From Planctomycetota bacterium (lineage in GTDB: Bacteria; Planctomycetota; Planctomycetia; Gemmatales; Gemmataceae): a stretch of 43,587 nt of DNA. Each line of letters starts with the position of its first letter. The stretch's first letter is position 1. The translations under genes were made by a program, and so were the position numbers. The DNA lies in contig VGYC01000044.1 in the NCBI GenBank assembly GCA_016873095.1, positions 1 to 43,587 on the forward strand, given 5' to 3'. Below the pieces are notes generated by a model that ran no database searches, was not told the DNA's origin, and saw nothing but the letters and a program-made list of their open reading frames with translations. Shown here one piece after another: positions 17,926-25,751 of the stretch.

Positions 17926-19158
17926 TCACGCCCGGAACACATCCACCGGACGGAATTCCTGGCCCAGCACTTGCCGGCTGGGGACGCCGAGCCAGCGGTC
18001 GAGGATGGCGGCGTAGACCTGGCGGAAATCGGTATGGTGTCGAAGATTGTCCTGGTCCAGCTGGGTGAGGCTGGGGTGAGCGCCGACCAGGCCGTTGCGG
18101 ACGCGACCGCCGACGAGGAACATCGGAGCGGCGGCGCCGTGATCGGTGCCGCGGCTGCCGTTCTCGTGCACACGGCGGCCGAACTCCGAGAACGTCATCA
18201 CCAGCACCCGGTCGCGATGGCCACGGGCCGACATGTCGCGATAAAAGGCGCTGACCGCGTCCGACAGCGTGCGTAGCAGGTTGGTGTGCGACAGCGCCTG
18301 GGCGGCATGGGTGTCGAAATTGTCGAGCGAGGTGTAGAACAGGCGAGCGCCCAGCCCGCCGTCGATCAACTGGGCCGCCAGGCGCAGATGATTGCCCAGC
18401 GGTGTGTTGGGATAAGGCACGCGCGGCTGATAGCTGCGGCCGAGCTGTTCGAGCCGGCGGCTGCTGGCAAAGGTGTTGACCGCCGTGCGCTGCACGAAGT
18501 CGAGTAGGCCGCCGCTGCTCGCCGAGGATGGCGCCGCAGTGCTCTCGATCACCGAGCGCAGGCTCTGGCGATCGCGATTGCTCGACGCCTCGACGCGAAG
18601 CTGGAAGTCTTCGAGTGAGCGGATGGATGGCACGCGCACCGGGGCGCCGGTGAGGGCGAGCGGCGCCGACTCGTTGTTGTTGGCAAGATGGAAGGATGCC
18701 GCGCCGGGGATATTCCGCAGTGCCTTGCCGATCCAGCCCTCGGGGAGGTCGCGGGCCGTGCTGCCGGCCTGCCAGACATCCATCGAACGGAAATGCGACT
18801 GGCTCGGGTTCGGGTAACCGACGCCCTGGACGATGCACAGGGAATTGTCCTGGTGCAGGCCGTGCAGGGCATTCATGGCCGGGTGCAGGCCGATGTCGTC
18901 GTTGATGCGATGAATCTGGTTGGCGGGCTGGCGGAGCGTCGGGCGGGCCCGGTTGTAGGCATCGTCGCGAAAGGGGATGACGGTGTTGAGCCCGTCATTG
19001 CCGCCGGTGAGCTGGACGACAACCAGGATGGTGTCGCGGCCGCCGGGACGGTCCGAGGCCGGCGCCTGGGCCGCCGTGCGGTTCAGGAACAGCGGCACGC
19101 TACCGCCCAGGGCAACCATGCTGGACCCGGTCTTCAGAAAATCGCGACGCGTGAACAT
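17926..19158 (-). CDS. DUF1501 family protein, Tat-exported
   Basis: This 410-residue protein begins with a twin-arginine signal (TRRDFLKTGSSMVALGG). GGAG stands 6 bases before the ATG at 19158. The DUF1501 core is clear: ILVVVQLTGGNDGLNTVIPF (44-63), GLHPAMNALH, LFYTSLDNFDTHAAQ, VLVMTFSEFGRRVHENGSRG and TDHGAAAPMFLVGG. The family belongs to the alkaline-phosphatase/sulfatase-like fold and is very expanded in Planctomycetota, where it is usually encoded next to DUF1800 or DUF1549/1553 proteins. Its biochemical role is not established. The gene follows DUF1800 by 90 bases, and that spacer is almost entirely the family A repeat. Confidence 0.95.
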   Translation of the reverse strand: MFTRRDFLKTGSSMVALGGSVPLFLNRTAAQAPASDRPGGRDTILVVVQLTGGNDGLNTVIPFRDDAYNRARPTLRQPANQIHRINDDIGLHPAMNALHGLHQDNSLCIVQGVGYPNPSQSHFRSMDVWQAGSTARDLPEGWIGKALRNIPGAASFHLANNNESAPLALTGAPVRVPSIRSLEDFQLRVEASSNRDRQSLRSVIESTAAPSSASSGGLLDFVQRTAVNTFASSRRLEQLGRSYQPRVPYPNTPLGNHLRLAAQLIDGGLGARLFYTSLDNFDTHAAQALSHTNLLRTLSDAVSAFYRDMSARGHRDRVLVMTFSEFGRRVHENGSRGTDHGAAAPMFLVGGRVRNGLVGAHPSLTQLDQDNLRHHTDFRQVYAAILDRWLGVPSRQVLGQEFRPVDVFRA

Positions 19159-19173
19159 GTCATGCTCCAGTTA

Positions 19174-19246
19174 ACAGTGTTCAGTTTTCAGTGTTCAGTT
19201 GTCAGTGCCGGCAGCCTTCTTGCTGAACACTGAACACTGAAAACTG
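19174..19246. repeat. Family A palindromic repeat, copy 2 (DUF1800-DUF1501 spacer)
   Basis: The left arm has two tandem copies of CAGTGTTCAG joined by TTTT (19175-19198). The right arm (19222-19246) is the complement, CTGAACACTGAACACTGAAA. The loop is about 23 bases. The arms are the same as in the pheA-aroF spacer (4903-4993) and longer here, so a stable 20-24 bp hairpin can form in RNA. Confidence 0.88.
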
Positions 19247-19248
19247 CT

Positions 19249-20688
19249 TCAACTCAATTGAAACTCCGGCAACGTGAGTACCAAGTGACAGATGGCGCGG
19301 ACGCGTTGTTCCTCGGCGTCGCGCTGGCTCCAGTATACGGGAACCGGTCCATTATGGGCGCGGCGGGCGTATTCAAGCAAGCGATTTCGGGCGTTGGCCG
19401 GCACATCGTTTTGCAGGAACAGCCGCAGGAAGAAATCGACCACCTCCTCGTCGCTGCGGACGTTGTTATCCCGGGCCAGCCGGGCCGGGTCGGTGCGACG
19501 GCCGAAGCGATCGTCCGTCGTCGACGTCAGGCCAAGCGCGAGGTTATGGCGGAACAGCAACGTCTGGCCGTTGAGCCAGGCCCGGCCAGCATCCCAGCCG
19601 GCCACGGATGGGGGATAGAACGGCCGTTGCCCCAGCCCTTCCAGCACGGTCACCAGGGCTGTAGTCCCCATACGCCCCTGCAGGCCGCGGACAATCTCCA
19701 GCGCGAAGTCCACCGGCGGCTTGACGCGCGAGCGATACACCTGCGCCGAGAAGAACAGGTTCGAGCGCAGCACCGTCTCCAGCATCTCGCCAAAGTTGTA
19801 ATCGCTCTCGCGGAAGCGCCGCGCCAGTGGCTCGAGCAATTCCGGCGTTGCCGGGATGGTCTCACTCACCAGGAAGCGAAACAGCTTGGCAGCGACGAAG
19901 TAAGGAGCGGACTCCTGCTCGAGGCAGATGCGAACGATGTCGGCGGGCCGCCAGCGGCCGGTCTGGCCCAGGACGGTCTTCTCGCCGTCGTCGTGCTGGT
20001 TGGCACGGAAGCCGGATCGGCCGCCTTCCAGTCTCAGGCCCGTGAAGGCCCGCGCCGCCTGGCGGATGTCCTGCTCGGTGTAGTTGCGCTGTCCGGGCCG
20101 GCGGTAGTTGTTGATGCCGAGGCTGAACAGTTCCATCAGCTCGCGGGCGTAGTTCTCGTTGGGCTGGTTGCGCTGGCTCTGGTTGGTGTCCAGCCAGACC
20201 ATCATGGCCGGGTCCGTGGACATCTCGCGGAGCATGGTGCGGAAGCTGCCCTGGGCATGGCGGCGCATCAACTCGTACTGGCCGATCATGTAACCGGCGT
20301 TGTTCACCTTGCGGTTGCTGGTGGCGAAGTGGTTGTGCCAGAAGAGGGTGATCTTTTCGCGCAGCGGATGCGGCGCGTACATCATGCGATAGAGCCACCA
20401 GGCGGTGGCTTGCTGTCCACCACCCGCGCCGGCGGGAATGCCGAGCACCATCTCGGCGGTCACGCCCAGCAGGTTGTCGCGATCGGGCTTGCCCTGCAGC
20501 AGCAGGTCGACGGTGCGGTCCGGACCGGCGCGCAGGCCTTCTTCCAGCTCCGCCATCGTCGCACCGAACGCGGCCCGGCGATAGAGGTGTCCGACCTTCT
20601 TGACGTCCCACGGCGATGCATCCGTGGGCCGATACCGCTCCCATGCTGTGCGCGGGTCGATCTGCGGCTGCTCTGGTTTATCTGGCAT
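19249..20688 (-). CDS. DUF1800 family protein
   Basis: This 479-residue protein starts at the ATG at 20688 with GAGGAA upstream. Family signatures are clear: VGHLYRRAAFGATMAELEEG near the N-terminus, REKITLFWHNHFATSNRKV (about 110-128) and NENYARELMELFSLGINNY (about 177-195). It continues with RQAARAFTGL, PYFVAAKLFRFLV and PSVAGWDAGRAWLNGQTLL. No signal peptide is obvious, although the partner DUF1501 protein carries a Tat signal; export as a pair is possible but not shown. Family members are helical and of unknown biochemistry. Neighbours are the DUF1501 gene downstream and a secreted protein gene upstream, all on the same strand. Confidence 0.95.
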   Translation of the reverse strand: MPDKPEQPQIDPRTAWERYRPTDASPWDVKKVGHLYRRAAFGATMAELEEGLRAGPDRTVDLLLQGKPDRDNLLGVTAEMVLGIPAGAGGGQQATAWWLYRMMYAPHPLREKITLFWHNHFATSNRKVNNAGYMIGQYELMRRHAQGSFRTMLREMSTDPAMMVWLDTNQSQRNQPNENYARELMELFSLGINNYRRPGQRNYTEQDIRQAARAFTGLRLEGGRSGFRANQHDDGEKTVLGQTGRWRPADIVRICLEQESAPYFVAAKLFRFLVSETIPATPELLEPLARRFRESDYNFGEMLETVLRSNLFFSAQVYRSRVKPPVDFALEIVRGLQGRMGTTALVTVLEGLGQRPFYPPSVAGWDAGRAWLNGQTLLFRHNLALGLTSTTDDRFGRRTDPARLARDNNVRSDEEVVDFFLRLFLQNDVPANARNRLLEYARRAHNGPVPVYWSQRDAEEQRVRAICHLVLTLPEFQLS

Positions 20689-20717
20689 GGCTGGTTCCTC
20701 GCTTGCTTTCGGCCTTC

Positions 20718-20796
20718 GGGAGGGCGAGGCTCCTGCCGAGCCGATGCCCTCGCTGAACGTTGTCTGCTTACGGCTTGGCAGGAGCCTCGCCCTCCC
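20718..20796. repeat. Family B palindromic repeat, copy 1
   Basis: The 25-base arms at 20718-20742 and 20772-20796 match as reverse complements at 24 of 25 positions, and the mismatch is a G-T wobble. The core is GGGCGAGGCTCCTGCC. It fills most of the 122-base spacer between the secreted protein gene and DUF1800. A single arm of the same sequence occurs again at 32698-32720. Confidence 0.88.
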
Positions 20797-20810
20797 AATC
20801 GGAGCCTCGC

Positions 20811-22559
20811 CTAGTCCCTCGCTTCCCGTGCGTGGTCGAGATTCAGGCGGATGTCCAGGCGAAAATCGCCGGCCCCGTAATTGGTTTCAATGGTCAACAC
20901 GCCCAAGCGCTCCACCAGGGCGATGAGTTGTCGAATCTGGTCCTGCGCCTCCTTGGGGGAGAGCGCCTGGCTGAGGATGTACTGCGTGCGCAGTTGCTTC
21001 TCGGCGGAGCGTAGCGCGGCGGCGCCGCCGGTCGCGTAAAACTGCCAGTGCGTGCTCGCCGTGGAACCTCTGGTCGGCCCCTCCTGTGCGACCAGGTCGG
21101 CCAGTTCGCGGGCCAGCTCCACCGTCGAGCTCAGAATCATCTGCTTGCCTGACTTGACGAAGGCAGGGCTGAAGTTGAAGCGGATGCTCCCCGTGTCGTT
21201 GCCGAACTTCCTGTCCTCCGGAAAGCGATAGCTGACGATCTTGTGCGGCCCGTGCTTCTCCTCGACCATCTTGAGATTGGCCTGGGTGCTCGCCAGCAGG
21301 CCGGCGCCGCGGAGGATCGTCTCCATCGAGCGGGCAAATTCCGGGTCGCGCATCTCGATGACCCACGCAAAGCCGGGGATCGGCTGGTTCGGCGTGGTCT
21401 TGTAGACCGACTTGGTCTGCTGCACGGCCACGAGGCGATGATGGGCGCCAGCCTGCTTGAGCAGCGTGCTCAGCTTGACGCCGCCGAGGAACAGCGCCGA
21501 CGCCTTTTCGAGCTGATCAAGCTGCATGCCTTCCTGTTTACCTGGGATGAGCTTCTTGCGGTTCTCCCAGAATCTGCCGAGGTCAAGGTGGAAGCTGAGG
21601 CTTGCCAGCGTGTTGGCGGGTTTCAAGAGCGGCAGCGTCGACGCTTCCTTGGCGGACGGCATGAGCAGCGCCGCACGCTCCGACATGCCCTTCATGCCGC
21701 TGCCCATGCGCACCGTGGTCATGAACTCCTGGCCCTGCTGATAGATGCCGGCGGCCACGTAGGGCGAACGCTCGACCACGTCAGCTAACGGCCAGACTGG
21801 GAAAAACAACGGCTGCAGCGACACCGTCTTGATGCCCTCCTTGAACTCCGGTCTGGCATGGAACGGCTCCAGGTGCAGCCAGCCCCAGGCGAGCGGGCCC
21901 TTCGGCAGCGCCTTGCGGGCGTCGGCCAGGGCCTTCACCTTCGAGATGCTGCCGCTGCCGTCCTTGTAGCAATCGATGGCCGCCTTGAGAGCGTTCGACC
22001 TGGTGGCCAGCAGCATGGCATCACCGACGCGGGCGAAGGCGATCTTGTCGAAACCGTAAGCATCGACATCGCGGTACGTTTTCTTCTTGAAGCCACCCTT
22101 GACGTCTTGCCGTGCCAGTTCTTGCTCGGCGACGTCGAGCGCGATGGCGAAGAACTTCTTGACGACGGCCTCGTCCTTGCCCTGCACAATGAGCAGCACG
22201 GGGGGCGCGCCGCCGCCAAGCTCGGAAGCGACCGCAATGCCGCCGCCGGCCAGCTTGTCCAGCAACTCCAGCGTGCTCATGCCCATCTGCTTTTCAAAGT
22301 AGCTCAAGAGCTGATAGAAGCGGCGAGCATTGGTGGAATCGTACAGCTCCGCGACCACCTGGATGGCGCGAACCTGCCTGGATAGCTCGTGATTGAGAAA
22401 CAGGTCGGCGATCTTGCCGGGCTGCTCGACCTTGAAAATGGCGTTGGCCTTGTCGGGGACGAAGCGAAGGGGGTCGCCGGGCGCGTCAGCGCGAAGCGTG
22501 CTTGTGACGAGCAAGATGGCCAAACCGGCCAGCCAGCCGCCTTGTTGACGCGGTCGCAT
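20811..22559 (-). CDS. Large secreted protein of unknown function
   Basis: This 582-residue protein starts at the ATG at 22559, with GGAGG 8 bases upstream; an in-frame start at 22595 adds only a polar tail before the signal. The signal peptide is GWLAGLAILLVTSTLRA. The mature part begins with DPLRFVPDKANAIFKVEQPG, a motif shared with a group of planctomycete proteins and, in a looser form, with the truncated protein at 43130 (DLSFVPADAIGFAHVRLGDV). It continues with alternating strands and helices (GIAVASELGGGAPPVLLIVQ; AMLLATRSNALKAAIDCYKD). There are no catalytic motifs that I recognise. It is the first gene of the operon with DUF1800, DUF1501 and the TfoX-like gene, so a common envelope role is likely. 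Confidence 0.82.
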   Translation of the reverse strand: MRPRQQGGWLAGLAILLVTSTLRADAPGDPLRFVPDKANAIFKVEQPGKIADLFLNHELSRQVRAIQVVAELYDSTNARRFYQLLSYFEKQMGMSTLELLDKLAGGGIAVASELGGGAPPVLLIVQGKDEAVVKKFFAIALDVAEQELARQDVKGGFKKKTYRDVDAYGFDKIAFARVGDAMLLATRSNALKAAIDCYKDGSGSISKVKALADARKALPKGPLAWGWLHLEPFHARPEFKEGIKTVSLQPLFFPVWPLADVVERSPYVAAGIYQQGQEFMTTVRMGSGMKGMSERAALLMPSAKEASTLPLLKPANTLASLSFHLDLGRFWENRKKLIPGKQEGMQLDQLEKASALFLGGVKLSTLLKQAGAHHRLVAVQQTKSVYKTTPNQPIPGFAWVIEMRDPEFARSMETILRGAGLLASTQANLKMVEEKHGPHKIVSYRFPEDRKFGNDTGSIRFNFSPAFVKSGKQMILSSTVELARELADLVAQEGPTRGSTASTHWQFYATGGAAALRSAEKQLRTQYILSQALSPKEAQDQIRQLIALVERLGVLTIETNYGAGDFRLDIRLNLDHAREARD

Positions 22560-22727
22560 GAGAGGTCCTCCGCAAGGTGCTTTCGGGTTTCCCAAATGAT
22601 ACTTGGCCTGTCCTGGCCGGGTTTCGCAAAAGCTGAGATTGTCTGAAATGCCCGCTGGCGCTATACTTCTTTATTCAATGGAGTGCACGGTCGGCAAGGT
22701 AGCCGAGCGACAGAGTGAGGCAGCCCA

Positions 22728-22970
22728 ATGCGCAGAGCTCGCAAGAAAAAATCGCGGCAGATGCCGTTTCGTCTGCTGGCCTGGATGGTGGCACTGGTCC
22801 TCGCCCTCCTCAGCTGGTTCTTTCCCCATACTCAGCTCGGACTGCTTCTGCAGTTCTCGGCGGCATTTCTGTTCGCGCTCGGCGCCGTCTGGCCGCGACT
22901 GTTTCGCCAGCCCTATCGGCTGTTCGTCTCACCCGTGCGCCGCTGGGCCCGTCGCGCCTGGTTCTCCTGA
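22728..22970 (+). CDS. Small membrane protein
   Basis: This 80-residue frame has a basic N-terminus (MRRARKKKSRQ), two hydrophobic segments (LLAWMVALVLALLSWF about 16-31; LGLLLQFSAAFLFALGAVW about 37-55) and a basic C-terminus (RRWARRAW). That profile fits a small inner-membrane protein. A GAGG ribosome site lies about 8 bases before the ATG. Other frames over the same bases encode Ser/Arg/Pro-rich sequence and are less convincing. No family is recognised. It lies between a divergent secreted-protein gene and the YhaM-like gene. Confidence 0.6.
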   Translation: MRRARKKKSRQMPFRLLAWMVALVLALLSWFFPHTQLGLLLQFSAAFLFALGAVWPRLFRQPYRLFVSPVRRWARRAWFS

Positions 22971-23154
22971 GCCATTCGTCCGCGAGCATCCGACATTTTC
23001 AGCGTCATGACCAGTTGAAGACTCGAACGAGGTCGGCGCAGCAACATCCTCCGTCAACGCTCGGCCCAGCTCACAGCGTCGTCGAAAACCCTGTTTTCCT
23101 CGGACGGAGCAAGTAGAATGCACGCCGGACTGCTTGTCTGCCGGGAGGATCGCC

Positions 23155-24168
23155 GTGCCTCGCTCCAAGCCTCCGCTTGTGCCGCTACATGAATTGACCG
23201 TAGGTCAGGAGGCAGATTTCTTCGCCCTGCTGGCGGAGAAGGTTCGCGGCGCTCGCCGGGACGGCAAGCCGTTTTACACCTGCCGTTTTCGCGACGCCAG
23301 GCGAACCGTGGCCTTCATGGCCTGGAGCGACGGGCCGTATTTCGCGGCCTGCGAGCAGGACTGGCAGGAAGGCGACTTCTACAAGATTCGCGGCTGCTAC
23401 GAGGAACACAAGGTCTACGGCCCGCAGATCGCCATCGAGATGATCCGGCCAGTAACGCCGGCCGACCTGGCCGACGGCTTCGACCCCGGCCGTTTCATCG
23501 AGTGCTCGCGCTACGACCGCGACGCCATGTTTGCCGAATTGATCGGCCTGGCAGAAGCACACATCGGCGACGGCCCCCTGCGGAAGCTGGTGCTATCGTT
23601 GCTGGAGCGGCATCGCGACGCCCTCCGACGCATTCCGGCCACTCTCAAGCATTTCCATCCGTTCTGCGGCGGCTGGCTGGAGCACACGCTCTCGGTGACG
23701 CATAGCTGTCTACATCTCGTTTAAAAGTACGCGGCCCATTACCCGGACGCCAGGCCGCCGCTCAACAAGGACCTGGTAGTGGCCGGCGCGATTTTGCACG
23801 ACTTCGGCCGGGTCGTCGAGTTCAACGACAATGCCGCGAAACCGGACGCCACCGTTCCCGGCAGGCTGCTGGGCCATCTGCTGCTCGGCCGCGACCTGGT
23901 CCGCGATGCCGCCCGCGAGCAGGGCGACGTGAACGCCGAACTGTTGCAGATGCTCGAACACCTGATCGTGTTGCACCTGACGCTGCCGGAGTGGGGTTCG
24001 CCGCGACTCCCTCTCATTCCTGAATGCCTCATCCTCCATCACGCCGACGATCTCGACGCCAAGCTGGAGATGTACCTGCGCTGCCTGAGCCAGGACAAGG
24101 AACCGGGAGCGTTCACGGCCAGCGATCCGGTGCTGAAGAGACGGCTGCTCAAGGGGCGGAGCGTGTGA
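23155..24168 (+). pseudogene. YhaM-like 3'-5' exoribonuclease (OB fold + HD domain) with one in-frame stop
   Basis: Read from the GTG at 23155 (GGGAGG 6 bases upstream), the frame would encode about 337 residues, near the 314 of Bacillus YhaM. The N-terminal OB-fold part includes LVPLHELTVGQEADFFALL and FYTCRFRDARRTVAFMAW. The HD domain begins at GGWLEHTLSVTHSCLHLV. At 23722-23724 the codon is TAA. Directly after it the same frame continues as KYAAHYPDARPPLNKDLVVA, then ILHDFGRVVEF with the HD pair, EHLIVLHLTLPEWG and LILHHADDLDAKLEMYL to a TGA at 24168. The stop therefore replaces one sense codon, most simply GAA (Glu). Both halves are otherwise intact. It is either a fresh nonsense mutation or a base error. 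An intact protein would trim single-stranded RNA from the 3' end. Confidence 0.88.
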
Positions 24169-24425
24169 TGATAGCTCTTGGGCTTGCAATCGGCCCCCTC
24201 TCTACGGCTCAGAGCACCTAACACCCCAACTGCTTCTTTCGGCGCCGTTCGTCCAGGGCACCGAACATACGCCAGGTAACGCCAGCGTGTAAGCGCATGC
24301 CGCGTCGATGACTGCCCATGAGCGGCATTTACATCCCGGTTACAATCCTGACCTGCGCGCCGTTCGTCTAGTGTTTTAGAATGACCGCCCTGCTAGTATC
24401 CGGGCAATCACACAAGGAGAGACCC

Positions 24426-25565
24426 ATGTCTCGCGCGCTGCTGACGGCCTCCATCGTGACTCTTGCCGGTGTTGCCGGCTTGACCTATCTTCGGGCCGAT
24501 GCCCCACAGGGAGCCGCCCGGCCGGAGGTGGAAGTCGTCTTCTGTCTCGACACCACTGGCAGCATGTCCGGGCTGATTGACGCCGCCAAGCAGAAGATCT
24601 GGGCCATCTCGAATCAGATCGCCAGCGGCAACCCGACACCGCGCGTCAAGATTGGCCTGGTCGCTTACCGCGACCGCCGCGACGCCTATGTCACCAAGAT
24701 CACCGACCTCACCGACGATCTCGACGCCATCCACAGCGAACTCATGAGCTTCCGGGCCCAGGGCGGCGGCGACTTCCCCGAGAGTGTCAACCAGGCGCTC
24801 AACGAGGCGGTCACCAAGATTTCCTGGGGGAAGAACAAGAAATCGTTGAAGATCATCTTCCTGGTCGGCGACGCGCCGCCGCACATGGACTATCCCGACG
24901 ATGTGAAGTATCCGGAGACGTGCAAGCTGGCCGCCGGCAGCGGAATCATCATCAACACCATTCAGTGCGGCCATCACGCCGACACCAGAAACCACTGGGA
25001 GAAGATCTGCCGGCTGGCGGAAGGCTCCTACGTGCAGATCGACGCCAAGGGCGGGCCGATCGTGACCGTGGCCACGCCGTTCGACGCCGAGCTGGCCAGG
25101 ATCAACACCGAGCTGTCGCGCAAGACGCTGGTCTACGGTGACGAGCGCCGGCAAGTTACGGGCAAGAAGCAAGTCGAGGCCAACGTCGCGCTTCCCAAGG
25201 CTGCCGCCGCCGATCGCGCCGCCTTCTATGCCAATTCCATGCGCGGCGCCAGCTACGACCTGCTCGAATGCCTCAAGAACAAGAAGGTGAAGCTGGAGGA
25301 AATCAAGAAGGAGCACCTGCCCGCCGAACTGCAAAAGCTCGATCTCAAAGGACAACGTGCCTACCTCGAGAAGCTGGACAAGGAGCGTTCCGAACTCAAT
25401 CAGAAGGCCCGCGATCTGGACAAGAAGCGTGCCTCCTACATCGCCAAGAAACAGGCCGAGGACGACAGGAACCGGGCCCGCGACAGCTTCGACAACCGCG
25501 TCCTCAACATCCTGCAACGCCAGGCCATGCGTGCCAACATTCGCTACGGAGACGAGAAGAAGTAA
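24426..25565 (+). CDS. Secreted von Willebrand factor A domain protein
   Basis: The ATG at 24426 follows AAGGAG at a good distance, giving 379 residues with a signal peptide (ALLTASIVTLAGVAGLTYLR). The vWA domain (about 35-230) has the metal-site motif VVFCLDTTGSMSGLID (Asp42, Thr44, Ser46), then GLVAYRDRRDAYVTKITDL, RAQGGGDFPESVNQALNEAV and IIFLVGDAPPHMDYPDD. The domain binds a divalent ion and mediates protein contacts. A Lys/Glu-rich coiled coil fills about 285-365. The second vWA gene at 28145 has the same GGG(G)D(F/Y)PE and DAPPH motifs, so they are paralogues. A 32-bp perfect palindrome follows this gene. Confidence 0.92.
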   Translation: MSRALLTASIVTLAGVAGLTYLRADAPQGAARPEVEVVFCLDTTGSMSGLIDAAKQKIWAISNQIASGNPTPRVKIGLVAYRDRRDAYVTKITDLTDDLDAIHSELMSFRAQGGGDFPESVNQALNEAVTKISWGKNKKSLKIIFLVGDAPPHMDYPDDVKYPETCKLAAGSGIIINTIQCGHHADTRNHWEKICRLAEGSYVQIDAKGGPIVTVATPFDAELARINTELSRKTLVYGDERRQVTGKKQVEANVALPKAAAADRAAFYANSMRGASYDLLECLKNKKVKLEEIKKEHLPAELQKLDLKGQRAYLEKLDKERSELNQKARDLDKKRASYIAKKQAEDDRNRARDSFDNRVLNILQRQAMRANIRYGDEKK

Positions 25566-25580
25566 AGCCAATCTCCCTCA

Positions 25581-25665
25581 GACGGGCGTGGTTGAACGTC
25601 GCTTGGCGGTTTCGCGCACTGCCCCCCCGCGCGAAACCGCCAAGCGACGTTCAACCACGCTTGTC
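25581..25665. repeat. Family C palindromic repeat, copy 1 (32-bp perfect hairpin)
   Basis: The arms at 25586-25617 and 25629-25660 are exact reverse complements over 32 bases, with a core of GTTGAACGTCGCTTGGCGG and an 11-base C-rich loop (25618-25628). Five further bases on each side can pair if two G-U wobbles are allowed. It begins 15 bases after the vWA stop codon. A degenerate copy follows the second vWA gene at 29510-29591. Confidence 0.92.
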
Positions 25666-25751
25666 TTCCCTTTGGGATGGAATAAGTCCGCTCTCTCCGG
25701 CTCTTCGATGTAGTCGGTTCTGTACGAGTGCCGAAACCAAGGAGCCGTGGC

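Noticed and set aside
20718-20796. Short proteins with GRGSC or EPRPP motifs over the family B repeat
   Set aside because: They are translations of the palindrome, not genes.
19258-20814. A 518-codon open frame opposite DUF1800
   Set aside because: It mirrors the conserved gene and runs through the family B repeat; no recognisable protein motif.
23722-23724. Programmed stop-codon read-through or recoding in the YhaM-like gene
   Set aside because: TAA is not used for selenocysteine or pyrrolysine and no structure or slippery site stands out; mutation or base error is simpler.
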